A DNA stretch of 7,870 bases from Deltaproteobacteria bacterium (GTDB lineage: Bacteria > SAR324 > NAC60-12). The notes under the pieces are model-generated. The model was given only the letters and a program-made list of their open reading frames with translations, searched no databases and was not told the DNA's origin. Every line of letters starts with the position of its first letter. The first letter of the stretch is position 1. Where the stretch lies: positions 2,634 through 10,503 of the forward strand of contig PBZZ01000020.1 in the NCBI GenBank assembly GCA_002730365.1. The letters run 5' to 3'. Position numbers and translations under genes: made by a program. Shown in pieces: positions 6,359 to 7,870 of this stretch.

Positions 6359-6362
6359 TCAA
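6334..6362 (-). promoter_or_regulatory. Candidate promoter for the YHYH lipoprotein gene
   Basis: Read on the minus strand, TTGATC (6362-6357) is followed after 17 bases by AATATT (6339-6334), each matching the sigma-70 consensus at 4 of 6 positions. Transcription would start near 6327, giving a leader of about 55 bases before the ATG at 6272. The promoter lies in the 103-base gap behind the phosphatase gene and supports the ATG over the upstream TTG start. Confidence 0.4.
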
Positions 6363-6375
6363 CGCAGGTGAGAAA

Positions 6376-7870
6376 TTAAAAAGAGAAACCAAAAAGTGTC
6401 AGGTCATCTCGTCTCTTGTGGTCAGATTGATAGTTGGCTAGATCTTTCATGATCTTTTCAATCGCCTCAGTAACTGAGGCTGAGGATTGGATTTGATGCA
6501 GAAGCCGCTTCCTTCCATACATCAACTTTCTCTTTCCACCGATCTGATCGGTGATCCCATCTGAAAACATGTAGAAACTAGACTTCTTATCCAGACTAGT
6601 TTCAACCACCTTGAATGATATTGGGTGTTCCTTGAAATCATAACCTAAACTGACTTTATCTCCCTTCATCTCATTAACATTCTCACCCACTTTTTGATAC
6701 AGATTTGATCTCGCTCCTGCAAAGCGCAAGATTCCTTCTTTCTTCGAGAAACAACAGACCCCACAATCCAAACCAAAGCCGGTACTATCACCTTTGTTTA
6801 GCTTAAAGGTTTGGCTTAACAACTTATCGAGTTGATCCAGAAGACGATCTGGTTGACTAAGATTATTTAAGGACGCGATACGATCGAGGATTGTGCTAGA
6901 AATCAACGTCATGAAAGCTCCTGGTATACCGTGTCCTGTACAATCTGCAACGACAAGTGCAGTCCAGTCTTTTTGTTGTTGTACCCAATAGAAGTCTCCA
7001 CCCACGATGTCCCGGGGTTCCCAAATGTAGGCCAGTTCACCGAAACCGTATTTATTTATTTTAATATTAGGAAGAATTGCGGATTGGATAGCACTCGCGG
7101 ATTGGATACTGTCAGTGATAAGATTATTTGCCTTTTGAAGATCTAACGTTCTATCTCTCACTTTATCATCTAATTCAGCATTCAATGATTCTAACTTAGT
7201 CAGAGCGTCATCTTTAAATGCTTTTATTTTCTCTTCCAGTGCCAAATTGATTGAAATCGGACAAAGCACTAAAATGATCCCACTTATAGGTAGCCCAACT
7301 AGAGTAATCATTTCCAATTCAATGTAAGCTTTTTGCCCGAGATAGATGAACATTGCAATTGTAGCAAAGGATATGACTGGCAATGTGATTGCGAGGACAA
7401 TATAGCCCGAAGCTTTATCACCCGATCTCCAAGCTTTAAATGAAAGAAATACAAAATAAAAAAATACGAATATTGTAGGTAAAAATTGTACAATTATTTT
7501 AAAATATCCAATACCGAATGGTTGGATAGGAAATTTTTCAAGGTCAGTAAAATATTCCCCATCAGGAAATTCAAAAGATCTTACTGCATAATATAAAATA
7601 ATTAAAACATGAAGAAAAATTAAACTGTTTGCGACGTTTTTTACATACCTGGAAGTAAAATTTAGGAAATTTTTAAAAAATTGAGTAATTGCAATCAGTA
7701 TAATGCTAAAAATCAACTGGCCAATGTGGGGATTACCGCGAAAACCAATAGTAAATCCAGAAAGGTAAATCGCTGCAAATACCATAGAAGATAACAAAAA
7801 AGTAAGCCAGAAATAATTAGAATCTCTCGTGACCCAAAAAGAAGCAACACTGTTTACGAGTAAATAGATT
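6376..7870 (-). CDS. Membrane-bound SpoIIE-type (PP2C) serine phosphatase with 7TMR-DISM-like sensor (N-terminus outside window)
   Basis: This membrane sensor has a cytosolic PPM/PP2C-type phosphatase domain; related proteins dephosphorylate anti-sigma-factor antagonists (STAS proteins). The frame has a possible TTG at 7797 and an ATG at 7785, but it stays open to the right edge and the residues upstream complete a seven-helix domain, so the gene is truncated by the window. Counting the 497 visible residues from the edge, membrane helices are at about 1-12 (cut), 18-37, 48-66, 79-96, 124-145, 154-177 and 186-210. The RDSNYFW-then-helix pattern resembles 7TMR-DISM domains. A coiled coil follows (about 211-256, with the DRTLDL element), then SIQSASAIQSAILP and the phosphatase: EPRDIVGGDFYW (284-295, Asp292), VVADCTGHGIPGAFM (306-320, Asp309), FYMFSDGITD (432-441, Asp437) and HKRRDDLTLFGF to the end. 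The metal-binding Asp residues are kept, so it should be active. A ligand-binding periplasmic domain may precede the visible part. Confidence 0.9.
   Translation of the reverse strand, partial: IYLLVNSVASFWVTRDSNYFWLTFLLSSMVFAAIYLSGFTIGFRGNPHIGQLIFSIILIAITQFFKNFLNFTSRYVKNVANSLIFLHVLIILYYAVRSFEFPDGEYFTDLEKFPIQPFGIGYFKIIVQFLPTIFVFFYFVFLSFKAWRSGDKASGYIVLAITLPVISFATIAMFIYLGQKAYIELEMITLVGLPISGIILVLCPISINLALEEKIKAFKDDALTKLESLNAELDDKVRDRTLDLQKANNLITDSIQSASAIQSAILPNIKINKYGFGELAYIWEPRDIVGGDFYWVQQQKDWTALVVADCTGHGIPGAFMTLISSTILDRIASLNNLSQPDRLLDQLDKLLSQTFKLNKGDSTGFGLDCGVCCFSKKEGILRFAGARSNLYQKVGENVNEMKGDKVSLGYDFKEHPISFKVVETSLDKKSSFYMFSDGITDQIGGKRKLMYGRKRLLHQIQSSASVTEAIEKIMKDLANYQSDHKRRDDLTLFGFSF

Overview
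The window looks like a chromosomal segment of a Gram-negative, probably marine or aquatic, heterotrophic bacterium. Signs of this are the C-terminal end of a probable outer-membrane beta-barrel, a complete three-gene TRAP transporter (a secondary uptake system driven by an ion gradient, typical of Gram-negative bacteria), a lipoprotein with a clear lipobox and a YHYH domain, and a 7TM/SpoIIE-type signalling phosphatase. Base composition is moderate in the transporter and amidase genes and AT-rich in the intergenic DNA and the membrane half of the phosphatase gene. A deltaproteobacterial or SAR324-like origin would fit, but that is only an inference; no rRNA or marker gene is present.

Layout. 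Bases 1-342 (+) hold the 3' end of a gene for a probable outer-membrane barrel protein. Bases 343-665 are an AT-rich non-coding stretch with a candidate promoter, short repeats and a small hairpin plus T-tract just before dctP. Bases 666-3556 (+) are a dctP-dctQ-dctM operon with a long, nearly perfect hairpin between dctP and dctQ. Converging on it from the other strand is an amidase-signature hydrolase (3616-5085, -). The same minus-strand series continues upstream with a YHYH-domain lipoprotein (5145-6272, -) and a membrane-bound SpoIIE-type phosphatase (6376 to the right edge, -) whose N-terminus lies outside the window.

How the genes may work together. DctP binds a small, usually carboxylate-bearing, solute in the periplasm and hands it to the DctQM permease. 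The convergent amidase could act on an imported amide-containing compound, but the two units are not co-transcribed, so the link is weak. The phosphatase has the architecture of a sensor that would dephosphorylate an anti-sigma-factor antagonist; no such partner is visible here. The YHYH lipoprotein has its own candidate promoter, with an 11-bp direct repeat, one copy of which is part of a perfect palindrome between the -35 and -10 boxes. This suggests regulation separate from the phosphatase.

No mobile element, CRISPR array, tRNA or rRNA was seen. Most of the window is ordinary accessory metabolism and signalling. The observations most worth a second look are the intercistronic hairpin, the operator-like repeats before the YHYH gene, and the start-site corrections for the YHYH and phosphatase genes.
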